A DNA stretch of 64,000 nt from an uncultured Collinsella sp. (GCA_938005465.1 CALLNU010000021.1:93510-157509); one strand, 5' to 3'; counted from the first letter of the stretch, positions 23,943 through 32,131 are shown. The notes: a model not told the origin generated them from the letters alone. Numbers and translations are program-made.

Positions 23943-24154
23943 CTTATTGCCAGACCGAGTAGGCCCCAGGGCCGAAAGCAGAGCGCGGAGAGGAAGGAAG
24001 GCGCGACCGTCGGGCATGCGCCCGTAAATACGCACCCCGCGAGGGTGGCCGGACGCTGCTTGCATGGCGCGGCGCTCCGTGGCTTCGCCGCGTTTCATGG
24101 CCATACCTCAAGCGGCTGCCAGAGCCACACTGAGAGCCGTGCGGGGTGCCTTCG

Positions 24155-25339
24155 ATGAACTCCGAGGAAAGAAGGGCCGCGCGCCGCAAGCGCCGCGAGG
24201 AGAGGCGCGCCAAGGCCAAGGCCGAGCGTGTGAAGCCGTGCACCCTTGAGGCCGTGGCCGACCTCAACAGCCTTTGCAAGGCCTCCAAGCAGGCGGCGGG
24301 CGGCGTGATGTGGAAGGCGTCCACGCAGCGTTATATGAAGGACTATCTGCGAAACGCGGTCAAATCGAGGAACGACCTTCTGGAGGGCCGCGACATATGC
24401 CGGGGCTTCATCCGCTTCGACCTGTGGGAGCGCGGCAAGCTGCGCCACATCAGCGCCGTGCACTTCTCAGAGCGAGTGATTCAGAAGTCGCTTTCTCAGA
24501 ACGCCCTCGTACCCGCGATAGTCCCGACACTCATAACGGCCAACTCCGCCAACATCAAGGGGCGCGGCACCGACTACGCCCTGAAGCTGCTCAAGCGCCA
24601 CCTGGCCGACCACTGGCGGCGGCACAGGCGCGAGGGATACATCCTTTTGGGCGACTTCTCAGATTACTTCGCCCGCATAGCCCACGAACCCGTCAAGCGG
24701 CAGGTGGCCGACGCACTGCTCGATCCGCGCGTGGTCGCCCTCGAGCACCGCCTGATAGACGCACAGGGCGAGGTGGGCCTGGGTCTGGGCAGCGAGCCGA
24801 ACCAGATATGCGCGGTGGCCCACCCCAACCGCATCGACCACTACGCAATCGAGATGCTGCGCCCCGAGGCCTACGGGCGCTATATGGACGACTTCTACCT
24901 GATCCACGAGAGCAAGGAGTACCTGCAGGTGTGCCTGCTGCTGATAGGGCGCAAGTGCGCCGAGCTGGGCATAGAGCTGAACCCGCGCAAGACCCGCGTG
25001 GTGAAGCTCACGCGCGGCTTCACGTGGCTGAAGAAGCGCATCTTCTACACGGAGACGGGCCGCATAGTCGTGAAGCCGTGCCGCGACTCCATCACGCGCG
25101 AGCGCCGCAAGCTGAAGAAGATGGCCCGCATGGTCGCCGACGGCATCATGACCCCCGAGCAGGTTGAGCGGAGCTACCAGAGCTGGCGCGGCGGCATGAA
25201 GCGGCTGGATGCGCACCGCAGCGTGCGGGCCATGGACGCGCTGTACCGCAGCCTGTTCGAAAATCTCGCGCGGGAGGGGGGGTGCTCAATGCAGGCCAAC
25301 CCGAGGGACGATTCAAGCGGAGGCAAGCCCTCGCAATAG
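24155..25339 (+). CDS. DGR reverse transcriptase
   Basis: A 394-residue protein; the ATG at 24155 (MNSEERRAARRKRR) is preferred over the GTG at 24146 because this basic opening is usual for the phage DGR-type RT family (recollection). RT motifs in order: FVRF-like IRFDLWERGK; ANIKGRGTDYAL; LLGDFSDYF (motif A Asp); GLGLGSEPNQ (motif 4); GRYMDDFYLI (catalytic YMDD); then LNPRKTRVV (motif D/6) and GFTWLKKR. DGR RTs typically have [ILV]GxxxSQ at motif 4; here it reads LGSEPNQ, with Asn for Ser. It copies the TR RNA with adenine-specific errors. Confidence 0.93.
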   Translation: MNSEERRAARRKRREERRAKAKAERVKPCTLEAVADLNSLCKASKQAAGGVMWKASTQRYMKDYLRNAVKSRNDLLEGRDICRGFIRFDLWERGKLRHISAVHFSERVIQKSLSQNALVPAIVPTLITANSANIKGRGTDYALKLLKRHLADHWRRHRREGYILLGDFSDYFARIAHEPVKRQVADALLDPRVVALEHRLIDAQGEVGLGLGSEPNQICAVAHPNRIDHYAIEMLRPEAYGRYMDDFYLIHESKEYLQVCLLLIGRKCAELGIELNPRKTRVVKLTRGFTWLKKRIFYTETGRIVVKPCRDSITRERRKLKKMARMVADGIMTPEQVERSYQSWRGGMKRLDAHRSVRAMDALYRSLFENLAREGGCSMQANPRDDSSGGKPSQ

Positions 25340-25401
25340 CGGAGAACCGGCAACTCAAAGCAGCGGCCTAAGCGAAGCGGCCGCGAAATAACAGAAGCAT
25401 C

Positions 25402-25431
25402 GAAGGCGTGCCGCGGCGCGCCTTCTTCCTT
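25402..25431 (+). terminator. terminator after the DGR
   Basis: GAAGGCG pairs with CGCCTTC around a GC-rich loop that itself can pair, followed by TTCCTTT. It separates the DGR from the lysis genes. Confidence 0.6.
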
Positions 25432-25509
25432 TGCGCCCATCAAAGCGGCCCGGCAATCTCACGGCGCCAATACGATGGCGGCACATTCCCCGACAAGAGA
25501 GGAGTCCGC

Positions 25510-25836
25510 ATGGACACTGAGGAAGACATGCCGCGCCCCAACGAGCTTCAAGACGGCACCATGGCCGAGGTCAACGCCCTGCGCGATCTGCTGTCGCAGA
25601 TCGGCGACCCCGACGCGGCGCACGACGCGGGCGTTATCGACGATGACGAGTACGTTGAGCGGAAGGCGCGAAAGCTCGCCTACACCGCGGCCGTCGCCGC
25701 CTACGGAAAGGGTGAGGCCCCGGACGTGGACAAGCTGCTTGAGCAAATGCGCGAGAAGGTCGCCGAGCCCAGCCAAACCGAGACCAACACGGCAAACATC
25801 GACTACCTGATGATGACGGTCGGGGGTGAACAGTAA
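25510..25836 (+). CDS. small phage protein before the lysis module
   Basis: A 108-residue acidic protein, ATG behind GAGAGGAG. It contains a helical segment (AEVNALRDLLSQIGDPD) and ends overlapping the XkdX-like start by one base. Such short proteins often precede XkdX in Firmicutes and Coriobacteria phages. Function is unknown. Confidence 0.5.
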   Translation: MDTEEDMPRPNELQDGTMAEVNALRDLLSQIGDPDAAHDAGVIDDDEYVERKARKLAYTAAVAAYGKGEAPDVDKLLEQMREKVAEPSQTETNTANIDYLMMTVGGEQ

Positions 25837-26018
25837 TGGCGGGACGCGTCAAGGCTGCAACCACGGCGGCGCACTCGAAGAACTATGACAAGGTGAGGCG
25901 CTACTACGAGCGCGGCCTCTGGACCAAGGCCATGGTGCATCGAGCCGTGGCCTGCAAGTGGATCACATGCGACGAATATGAGGAGATCGTCGGAGAAGAG
26001 TACGCGGAGGAGGTTTAG
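25836..26018 (+). CDS. XkdX-like phage protein
   Basis: A 60-residue protein. The pattern YDKVRRYYERGLWTKAMV, then W-I-T then DEYEEIVGEEY, is the full signature of XkdX-like proteins, which sit between tail fibre and lysis genes in many phages. The role is unknown; a tail-fibre accessory function is suspected. Confidence 0.75.
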   Translation: MAGRVKAATTAAHSKNYDKVRRYYERGLWTKAMVHRAVACKWITCDEYEEIVGEEYAEEV

Positions 26019-26019
26019 G

Positions 26020-26331
26020 GTGCCGGCGCTGAGCATCGGGGAGGCAACGTCGGTCCTCTCGGCCGCCGTTGTGATTGTCACGTTCTTCATCGGGCGCGTC
26101 TCCGTATCCAAAACATCGTCTGCCAAGGAGCAGCGGACCGAAGACAAGCTCGACAGCCTTTGCGGCGACACGAGCGAGATCAAGGATGGCGTCAAGGAGA
26201 TCAACCGCAAGCTCGACGACCACGGCGAGCGCCTCACGAAGGTCGAGCAACAGGTCATCACCTTGTTCAACCGGCTCGACCGCGTCGAGAAGAATTACGA
26301 CCTGCATCACGGTATCGGCGGGTCAGATTAG
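26020..26331 (+). CDS. XhlA-like membrane protein (lysis-associated)
   Basis: A 103-residue protein; the GTG at 26020 follows the XkdX stop and AGGAGG lies upstream. One membrane segment (residues about 8-26, ATSVLSAAVVIVTFFIG) is followed by a coiled coil (IKDGVKEINRKLDDHGERL). This resembles hemolysin XhlA-type proteins, though XhlA has the opposite order of coiled coil and membrane segment. It is probably a lysis accessory or spanin-like partner of the holin. Confidence 0.55.
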   Translation: MPALSIGEATSVLSAAVVIVTFFIGRVSVSKTSSAKEQRTEDKLDSLCGDTSEIKDGVKEINRKLDDHGERLTKVEQQVITLFNRLDRVEKNYDLHHGIGGSD

Positions 26332-26341
26332 GAGCTGAAAA

Positions 26342-26617
26342 ATGAAAATCAACTGGGCCCTTCGCTTCAAGAATAAGCAGACGCTCGCGGCATTGGCCGC
26401 CGCCGTAATCAGCGCAGCCTATCAGGTGCTCGGAATCCTCGGAGTCGTGGCGCCTATCTCCCAGGGGTCGCTCATCCAGCTCGTCGGAATCATCCTGACC
26501 GTTCTCGCCGGCTTCGGCGTGATCGTCGATCCGACCACCAAGGGCGCGTCGGACTCGAAGCGTGCCATGTCGTACAGCGAGCCCCATGCCGCATATGACG
26601 CCAAGGCGGTTGAGTAG
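26342..26617 (+). CDS. phiLC3-family holin
   Basis: A 91-residue protein opening with INWALRFKNK, with two membrane segments (about 17-38 and 45-63) and the family signature DPTTKGASDSKRAMSY after the second. This is the phiLC3 holin pattern. It forms lesions in the cytoplasmic membrane that release the endolysin encoded three bases downstream. Confidence 0.85.
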   Translation: MKINWALRFKNKQTLAALAAAVISAAYQVLGILGVVAPISQGSLIQLVGIILTVLAGFGVIVDPTTKGASDSKRAMSYSEPHAAYDAKAVE

Positions 26618-26620
26618 GCC

Positions 26621-27574
26621 ATGGCCATCACACAGCGCGAGGCCTTCGCGCAGGTCATGGAACACCTCGTCTCCCATGATGGGGGCGGCGGTCACGGATA
26701 CTCGCAGGCCAACCGCATGGGGGACGGAACGACCGAGACGATTTGTCTGTCCGACGGCACCACCGTCACTATTGCCGGTGGCGATCGCGACTGTTCCTCG
26801 GCCGTAGTGACCGCCCTCCGCGCGGTCGGCGTCAATACCTTCGGAGCCTCGTATACCGGAAACATGCGGGAGCAGCTGCTCAAGACGGGCCTTTTCGGCT
26901 GGCGTAAGATGGGCGTCAAGTCCGCCCAGCGTGGAGACATCTACCTCAACGAGAAGTGCCACACCGCCGTGTGCGTCTCTCCCTATGGATCCGCTCGCGG
27001 CGACCTCTTGGCCCAATTCTCCATTTCTGAAAAGGGGACCGTCACCGGCACCAAGGGCGACCAGACCGGGCGCGAGTCCAACATCAAGGCGTACTACAGC
27101 TACCCATGGGACGGCACGCTCTACTGGCTTGGCGATGGCAAGACACTGAATGGGTCAAATACGGAAGTCGCGGACAATACGGTCCAGAGCCTCGGAGACA
27201 CGCGATATTTCGGCCCGAAGATGGCCAAGGAGCTGCAATGCCAGCTCGGCACGACTGCCGATGGCGTGATCTCCGGTCAATGGCCGGCGAATGAGCGATA
27301 CCTTTGGGCATGCGACCGCGGCGTAATCGAGTACGTCAAGGGCGGGGTTGGCTCGAATGCCGTCCGCGCCCTGCAGGACAAGGTCGGATGCAAAGTCTAT
27401 CCCGTGGTCGGCGGTGTTCAGGCGCGACAGATGGGTTCGGGAACGGTCTTCAAACACCAGCAGTGGCTCATCGCTCAAGGTATCTCGTGCGGATCATCGG
27501 GTGCGGACGGATACCAGGGCCGCGACACCAACGTCGCCATCGGCCAAGCGCTCGTCAAGCAACTCTATCGATAG
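26621..27574 (+). CDS. endolysin: NlpC/P60-like amidase/peptidase with cell-wall-binding repeats
   Basis: A 317-residue protein. Residues about 55-62 (DRDCSSAV) provide the catalytic Cys and KCHTAVCVS the His of an NlpC/P60-like papain fold. From about residue 190, two repeats resemble peptidoglycan-binding modules: ELQCQLGTTADGVISGQ and LQDKVGCKVYPVVGG, as in lysins of actinobacterial phages. It cleaves wall peptides at the end of infection. There is no signal peptide, in line with a holin-dependent release. Confidence 0.85.
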   Translation: MAITQREAFAQVMEHLVSHDGGGGHGYSQANRMGDGTTETICLSDGTTVTIAGGDRDCSSAVVTALRAVGVNTFGASYTGNMREQLLKTGLFGWRKMGVKSAQRGDIYLNEKCHTAVCVSPYGSARGDLLAQFSISEKGTVTGTKGDQTGRESNIKAYYSYPWDGTLYWLGDGKTLNGSNTEVADNTVQSLGDTRYFGPKMAKELQCQLGTTADGVISGQWPANERYLWACDRGVIEYVKGGVGSNAVRALQDKVGCKVYPVVGGVQARQMGSGTVFKHQQWLIAQGISCGSSGADGYQGRDTNVAIGQALVKQLYR

Positions 27575-27582
27575 GTGTGCAT

Positions 27583-27693
27583 ATGAATCCATTTGATATC
27601 TGTTTTATTGTCGGCGCTGCTGCAGGACTGCTGACCGGTCTTCTCGGATGGGCAATCGTGCGCGTCGGCAGCCAAAAAGACTTTAGAAATTGA
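27583..27693 (+). CDS. small single-pass membrane protein
   Basis: A 36-residue ORF (MNPFDICFIVGAAAGLLTG and on) with one strongly hydrophobic segment and a short basic C-terminus. It lies nine bases after the endolysin and just before a terminator. Position suggests a lysis accessory peptide (second holin or spanin-like); this is inference. RBS is weak. Confidence 0.5.
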   Translation: MNPFDICFIVGAAAGLLTGLLGWAIVRVGSQKDFRN

Positions 27694-27701
27694 TAGATGC
27701 A

Positions 27702-27737
27702 GCCCCTCCCCGGCATGAACTGCCGGGGAGGGGCTTT
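27702..27737 (+). terminator. strong terminator at the prophage right end
   Basis: GCCCCTCCCCGGC and GCCGGGGAGGGGC form a perfect 13-bp stem over a seven-base loop, followed by TTTA. It ends the late phage transcript before the attachment site. Confidence 0.85.
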
Positions 27738-27859
27738 ATGCATTGCCAGATATCCGTCAATATCCGTTCTGCAATGCAGTTTCAGTGCGGTGAGAGCGTG
27801 TGGAAACATAACTACCTGCGATTTTGCTGCTACAAGGCACTCCATAACATCACGTTCAA

Positions 27860-27904
27860 GACTCTTAATCCCAAGGTCCAGGGTTCGACCCCCTGACGGC
27901 CCAC
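27860..27904 (+). other. attR: attachment site (attR): 3' half of tRNA-Lys(CTT)
   Basis: The segment reads as a tRNA 3' part: anticodon loop CTCTTAA (anticodon CTT), T-arm CAGGG-TTCGACC-CCCTG, acceptor strand ACGGCCC and A. The 5' half is absent: bases left of 27860 do not pair with the anticodon stem. A 3' tRNA fragment at one prophage end, followed by a tRNA-style terminator, is the usual scar of integrase-mediated insertion into a tRNA gene. The intact tRNA-Lys should lie at the left end, outside the window. Confidence 0.8.
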
Positions 27905-27919
27905 CCAAAGATTGTTAAA

Positions 27920-27947
27920 GCGACTGGCTCAGGCTGGTCGCTTTTTT
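27920..27947 (+). terminator. original tRNA-Lys terminator
   Basis: GCGAC-TGG pairs with CTG-GTCGC (wobble pairs inside), then TTTTTT. It sits 16 bases after the tRNA fragment. Confidence 0.75.
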
Positions 27948-27999
27948 GTTGACCTTTCATGGGGTCGAACCCGTCGGAGCGCGGAGCTGAGTAACCTGT

Positions 28000-28076
28000 A
28001 CCGTGATTCCCTTAGGGAAAACACGGCTAAAGCCCCGTAAGCGTGTTCTCCTTAGAGAGATCATGCTTACGGGGCT
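28000..28076 (-). terminator. two adjacent hairpins, likely terminator of the FAD gene
   Basis: A perfect 12-bp stem, AGCCCCGTAAGC (28031-28042) with GCTTACGGGGCT (28065-28076), lies 47 bases past the stop of the minus-strand FAD gene. On that strand it is followed by TTTAG. A weaker hairpin (CCGTG/CACGG with TTCCC/GGGAA, 28000-28027) adjoins it. Confidence 0.55.
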
Positions 28077-28122
28077 CGATGCATGTTGAGAAATCGTGAT
28101 CTTACTCTAAGTGAGAATCGAT

Positions 28123-29649
28123 TTAGTCCGCTCGATAATGCGAACCCAGGCTTTCGGTCCGCTTGCGCATGGCTTTGACCATTTCCGTTGCCAACTGAAT
28201 CTGCGACTGTAGGCGGGCGAGGGCAGCGACTTCGCTGTCCTGGGCTTTCTGTGTGCTCAAGGTCGTAGCCTCCGTCTTCAAGTCCTCAAGCTCGTGTAGT
28301 GCCTCGGATAGGCCCGTCTCGGTGCGGTTGATCATGCAATAGGTGCTCATCGTGTGCTTAAGGCTGCGGGTCAGGCGCTCGGCATCTGTTGTGGCAATGC
28401 TGTGCTGGGGGAGGGCGATATCCGCCTTCAGGGCTGTCTTAGGCTCTTTCTGCGCTGCAAGGGCTGCCGATGCGCCTGCGATGCGCCCGAACACGATGCC
28501 GTTGGCGCTTGACAAGCCACCAATGCGGTCGGCTCCGTGCATGCCGCCTGTCGCCTCGCCGCAAGCGTAGAGACCCTCAACGCCTGTGTACGCGGTCTTA
28601 TCGATCTTGATGCCGCCGTTAGCGGCGTGGGCATACATCGCAACGCGCATCTCGTCAGTCGGGGCGATGCCGTGCTCGTCTTGCAGCCAGGTGGCAAAGG
28701 TCTGCACAAACTCTGGGACATCCTCGCGGGGGAAGTCGTAGTGGAGTGCCAGGCCTTCGACACCTGCCTGATCGATGACGAGATCGATAGCGCGGGAGGC
28801 CAAGCGTGACGTGAAGGGACCATATCCAGAGCGCTGCTCGAGCAGGTCGTCCAGCTTGTCGTCGGCAATATCTGCCGGCTGGTCTACATGTACGTAGCGC
28901 CAGGTCTTCTCGTTAAAGACAAGGTTGCGCTTGGGCTCGATGAAGCCGGGCATCATCTGCATGAACTCTATATTAGTAAGCGATGCGCCGTGCGCCAGCG
29001 CGATGGCCTGTGATGAGCTGAGCACGTCGGCGGAAGTGAGGCTTCGCTCGAACAGGCCACCCGTGCCACCGGCTGCGATGATCGTGGCTTTGGTAGCAAA
29101 GGGCACGATTCGATCTTCGGTGAGGTTGTAGAGCACGGTTCCGGTGATTCTGCCGTTCGTGTCCTTAATAAGGTCGATAAGCTCATGGCGGGGGAGCAGG
29201 CGAATGCCGAGCGACTCGATCCGGGCTGTCAGAGCGTCCTCAAGGGGCTTGCGGGTGAGGCCGCGCCACATGCGCGTCTTGTGGTCAAAGCAGGGGATAA
29301 ACTGCTTTTGCTGAGCGCTCTCAGCGTTTTGCGGACGCTTGAGCTCAACGCCCAGGTCTTGCTCGAGCCATTCAATTGCCTGGGGAATGCCGTGGACAAA
29401 CGTCTGGACAAGCTCGGGGTCGGCGACACCGCCGCCGACGGTCTGGATGGTGTCGATGAGGTCTTGTTCGTCGTCTTCGTTAACGGGTCCGATAAGCCCT
29501 AGGCCCCAGGTTCCAGGGAAGAAGCTCGATCCACTCATGGTCTTGCCGGCGCTTGCCACAGCGACGGTTGCGCCCGTGCGTGCCGCTTCGATTGCGGCAC
29601 AAAGGCCCGCAATGCCAGATCCAATTACCAGTACATCAGTCGATTCCAT
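28123..29649 (-). CDS. FAD-dependent oxidoreductase, fumarate reductase/L-aspartate oxidase family
   Basis: A 508-residue protein; the start at 29649 (MESTDVLVIGSG, behind AAAGGA) is chosen because it places the FAD-binding motif at residues 6-20 (VLVIGSGIAGLCAA). TIIAAGGTGGLF and CGEATGGMHGADRIGG near residue 390 are the second FAD-contact motifs of this superfamily. The cap domain is present. The family covers fumarate reductases, NadB and the anaerobic GlpB type. No partner iron-sulfur subunit is adjacent and no signal peptide is seen, so a soluble enzyme is likely. Substrate is unknown. Single-gene unit. Confidence 0.75.
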   Translation of the reverse strand: MESTDVLVIGSGIAGLCAAIEAARTGATVAVASAGKTMSGSSFFPGTWGLGLIGPVNEDDEQDLIDTIQTVGGGVADPELVQTFVHGIPQAIEWLEQDLGVELKRPQNAESAQQKQFIPCFDHKTRMWRGLTRKPLEDALTARIESLGIRLLPRHELIDLIKDTNGRITGTVLYNLTEDRIVPFATKATIIAAGGTGGLFERSLTSADVLSSSQAIALAHGASLTNIEFMQMMPGFIEPKRNLVFNEKTWRYVHVDQPADIADDKLDDLLEQRSGYGPFTSRLASRAIDLVIDQAGVEGLALHYDFPREDVPEFVQTFATWLQDEHGIAPTDEMRVAMYAHAANGGIKIDKTAYTGVEGLYACGEATGGMHGADRIGGLSSANGIVFGRIAGASAALAAQKEPKTALKADIALPQHSIATTDAERLTRSLKHTMSTYCMINRTETGLSEALHELEDLKTEATTLSTQKAQDSEVAALARLQSQIQLATEMVKAMRKRTESLGSHYRAD

Positions 29650-29786
29650 CGGATTCCTTTCTCGTCCGGCGCATTGTCGCACGGGTGATCGGCAATGGGG
29701 CCGCAAAGACCCGGCAAATCGGTAAAGGGCAAATATGGCAGGTGGGCGTCAGGTGGACTCGGCCACTTCGGTCGGCCCATTTGATA

Positions 29787-29853
29787 AGTTGCGGTGGAAT
29801 ACGGACTGTTTTGGCCTGTATGGATGCAATTCAGTCCGTATTTCACCGCAACT
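29787..29853. repeat. 67-bp near-perfect palindrome (possible REP/MITE-like element)
   Basis: Two 22-base arms (29787-29808 and 29832-29853; AGTTGCGGTG...ACGGACTG and its complement) match at 21 of 22 positions around a 23-base loop. It lies in the 320-bp gene-free stretch 29650-29970. There is no T-tract, and a separate terminator for the next operon lies at 29908, so termination is not its obvious job. A RAYT-like transposase gene lies 2.3 kb away. REP-like identity is inference. Confidence 0.75.
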
Positions 29854-29902
29854 GATACATCGGACCCTTTAATAAGAGTAAACAATTTGAGACGGGGCAA
29901 AC

Positions 29903-29935
29903 AAAAAGAGCCGCTACCTCGAAAGGTAGCGGCTC
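29903..29935 (-). terminator. terminator of the GGGtGRT operon
   Basis: GAGCCGCTACCT and AGGTAGCGGCTC form a 12-bp stem over loop CGAA. On the minus strand it is followed by TTTTTG. Confidence 0.85.
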
Positions 29936-29970
29936 CAAAGCTCAACTATATGAGCATCGCGCGGGCGAGA

Positions 29971-30975
29971 TTAGGCCTTGAGGGCCTCCTCGACGGCGAC
30001 AGCGCAGGCGACGGTGGCACCGACCATGGGGTTGTTGCCCATGCCGATGAGACCCATCATGTCAACGTGCGCAGGCACGGAGGAAGAGCCGGCGAACTGG
30101 GCGTCGGAGTGCATACGGCCCATGGTGTCGGTCATGCCGTAAGAGGCAGGGCCGGCGCCCATGTTGTCCGGGTGCAGGGTACGGCCAGTGCCGCCACCAG
30201 AAGCGACGGAGAAGTACTTCTTGCCAGCCTCGAGGCGCTCCTTCTTGTAGGTGCCAGCGACGGGGTGCTGGAAGCGCGTGGGGTTGGTGGAGTTACCGGT
30301 GATCGAGATGTCGACGTTCTCGTGCCACATGATGGCAACGCCCTCGCGGACGTCGTCGGCGCCGTAGCAGTTGACGGCGGCGCGGGGACCATCGGAGTAG
30401 GGGATGGTCTCGACGACCTTGAGCTCGCCCGTGAAGTAGTCGAACTGGGTCTTCACGTAGGTGAAGCCGTTGATGCGGGCGATGATCTGAGCAGCGTCCT
30501 TGCCCAGACCGTTGAGGATGACGCGCAGCGGCTTCTTGCGAGCCTTGTTGGCGTTCAGAGCCAGGCCGATAGCACCCTCAGCGGCAGCGAAGGACTCGTG
30601 ACCGGCCAGGAAGGCGAAGCACTCGGTGTCGTCGGAGAGCAGCATAGCGCCCAGGTTGCCGTGGCCCAGACCGACCTTGCGGTCCTCGGCGACGGAGCCG
30701 GGAACGGTGAAGGCCTGGATGCCCTCGCCGATGATGGCGGCAGCCTCAGAAGCGGTCTTGGCGCCACGCTTGACAGCGAGAGCGCAGCCGAGGGTGTAGG
30801 CCCACTCGGCGTTCTGGAAGGCGATGGACTGGGTGTTGTTGACGATCTCACGCGGGTTGAAGCCCTTGTCGGTGCAGATCTGCAGAGCTTCCTCGAGGGA
30901 GGCGATGCCGTTGTCGGCGAGGCACTTGTTGATCTTGTCAGCGCGGCGCTCGTAACCTTCGAACGTAACAGTCAT
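29971..30975 (-). CDS. GGGtGRT protein
   Basis: A 334-residue protein with the eponymous motif SGGGTGRTLH near residue 265, followed by DNMGAGPASYGMTD. The family is known mainly from anaerobes and is encoded beside an Fe-S scaffold-like protein, as here (gap of 18 bases). No biochemical function is established to my knowledge. Strict use of G/C-ending preferred codons suggests very high expression. Ends with a strong terminator. It is probably part of an anaerobic Fe-S or redox process. Confidence 0.85.
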   Translation of the reverse strand: MTVTFEGYERRADKINKCLADNGIASLEEALQICTDKGFNPREIVNNTQSIAFQNAEWAYTLGCALAVKRGAKTASEAAAIIGEGIQAFTVPGSVAEDRKVGLGHGNLGAMLLSDDTECFAFLAGHESFAAAEGAIGLALNANKARKKPLRVILNGLGKDAAQIIARINGFTYVKTQFDYFTGELKVVETIPYSDGPRAAVNCYGADDVREGVAIMWHENVDISITGNSTNPTRFQHPVAGTYKKERLEAGKKYFSVASGGGTGRTLHPDNMGAGPASYGMTDTMGRMHSDAQFAGSSSVPAHVDMMGLIGMGNNPMVGATVACAVAVEEALKA

Positions 30976-30993
30976 AGTTATTTCCCTCCCTTT

Positions 30994-31728
30994 CTACTCG
31001 TGAACCGGGAACACGCTGGCGACGGAGTGAGTCTCCTCGTCGGTGCGCGGGTCGATGTACTTGGCAGCGTTCTCCCACTGACCATAGTGGCCCATAGCGC
31101 CAGCGATGGCCTCCTCGGGGGTCTTGCCGGCCTTGACGGCGTCGGTGAACTTGCCGAGGTTCAGGAACTCGAATGCGATGATCTCGTTCTTGTCGTTGAG
31201 AGCCATGCGGGTGACGTAGCCCTGGGCGAGCTCGAGGTAACGAGCGCCCTTGGCCTTGGTGCCGAACATGGTGCCGACCTGAGAGCGAAGGCCCTTGCCG
31301 AGGTCGTCGAGGGAGGCGCCCACGGGCAGGCCGCCCTCGGAGAACGCGGTCTGGCTGCGGCCGTAAACGATCTGCAGGAAGATCTCGCGCATAGCAACGT
31401 TGATGGCGTCGCAGACGAGGTCGGTGTTGAGGGCCTCGAGGATGGTCTTGCCGGGAAGGATCTCGGAAGCCATGGCGGCAGAGTGGGTCATGCCCGAGCA
31501 GCCGATGGTCTCAACGAGGGCCTCCTCGATGATGCCGTCCTTGACGTTCAGCGTGAGCTTGCAGGCGCCCTGCTGAGGTGCGCACCAACCCACACCGTGC
31601 GTAAGACCGGAGATGTCGGAAATCTCCTTAGCCTGGACCCACTTGCCCTCCTCGGGGATGGGTGCGGGGCCGTGGTATGCACCCTTGGCAACGGGGCACA
31701 TGTTCTCCACTTCCTGTGAGTACTGCAT
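30994..31728 (-). CDS. Fe-S cluster assembly scaffold-like protein (NifU-N-like), GGGtGRT partner
   Basis: A 244-residue protein from the ATG at 31728 behind GAGAGGAG. Residues about 48-85 (GWCAPQQGACKL, later ETIGCSGMTHSA) match the IscU/NifU-N scaffold fold with conserved cysteines, then DLVCDAIN. The C-terminal 100 residues are specific to the pair with GGGtGRT. It is the first gene of a two-gene operon. It may assemble or hold a cluster for the partner; function is unproven. Confidence 0.75.
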   Translation of the reverse strand: MQYSQEVENMCPVAKGAYHGPAPIPEEGKWVQAKEISDISGLTHGVGWCAPQQGACKLTLNVKDGIIEEALVETIGCSGMTHSAAMASEILPGKTILEALNTDLVCDAINVAMREIFLQIVYGRSQTAFSEGGLPVGASLDDLGKGLRSQVGTMFGTKAKGARYLELAQGYVTRMALNDKNEIIAFEFLNLGKFTDAVKAGKTPEEAIAGAMGHYGQWENAAKYIDPRTDEETHSVASVFPVHE

Positions 31729-32131
31729 GCCTCTCCTCTCTATCGTGTTGGCGTCCCGTCTGGGGGTCGTGGCTGGCGATTGCCGGGCGACCCTTCGAAA
31801 GGGACATGACATGCAGCCCCTATAATACCGCGAAATGCACGGAATATTCGGCGAACGGCTCAGTTTTCGTAGCGAGAAGTCCGGAAGTTTTAATTGAAAC
31901 GATTTAACTCTATGTTCTGTGGTCGCGAACTTCCGTAGAGGGGGTCCGTCTTGGGCAAGCTATTGGTCAGCTCTCGTAAGCATTGCGGGGGTTGACCTGT
32001 TGCAACGGTGCCGTTCGCCGCCTGATTACTGCCTTTGGCCGCGCGAGTGTATTGTTTTGCGTGAATGTTTTGATGGCACGCTTCAATCGTGCTGTATTGG
32101 ATGGCAAGCAGATCCCGGCGAAGGGAGCGCC
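31729..32131. other. 403-bp intergenic region between divergent genes
   Basis: No ORF with a sensible product and RBS is seen. It must contain the promoter of the Fe-S scaffold/GGGtGRT operon (minus) and of the RAYT gene (plus). An inverted repeat, CGGAAGTT (31882-31889) with AACTTCCG (31928-31935), is the only clear structure. Confidence 0.5.

Noticed and set aside
1..27860. Phage integrase, repressor or replication genes
   Set aside because: None is present in this window; only the late and packaging half of the prophage is covered.
29794..31719. 641-codon plus-strand ORF opposite the GGGtGRT operon
   Set aside because: Antisense shadow of highly biased high-GC coding DNA. The product is low-complexity (Val/Leu/Gly/Asp), and the minus-strand genes match real families.
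31919..32131. Upstream in-frame extension of the RAYT-like gene
   Set aside because: The extension has no family similarity, and a good RBS precedes the ATG at 32132.
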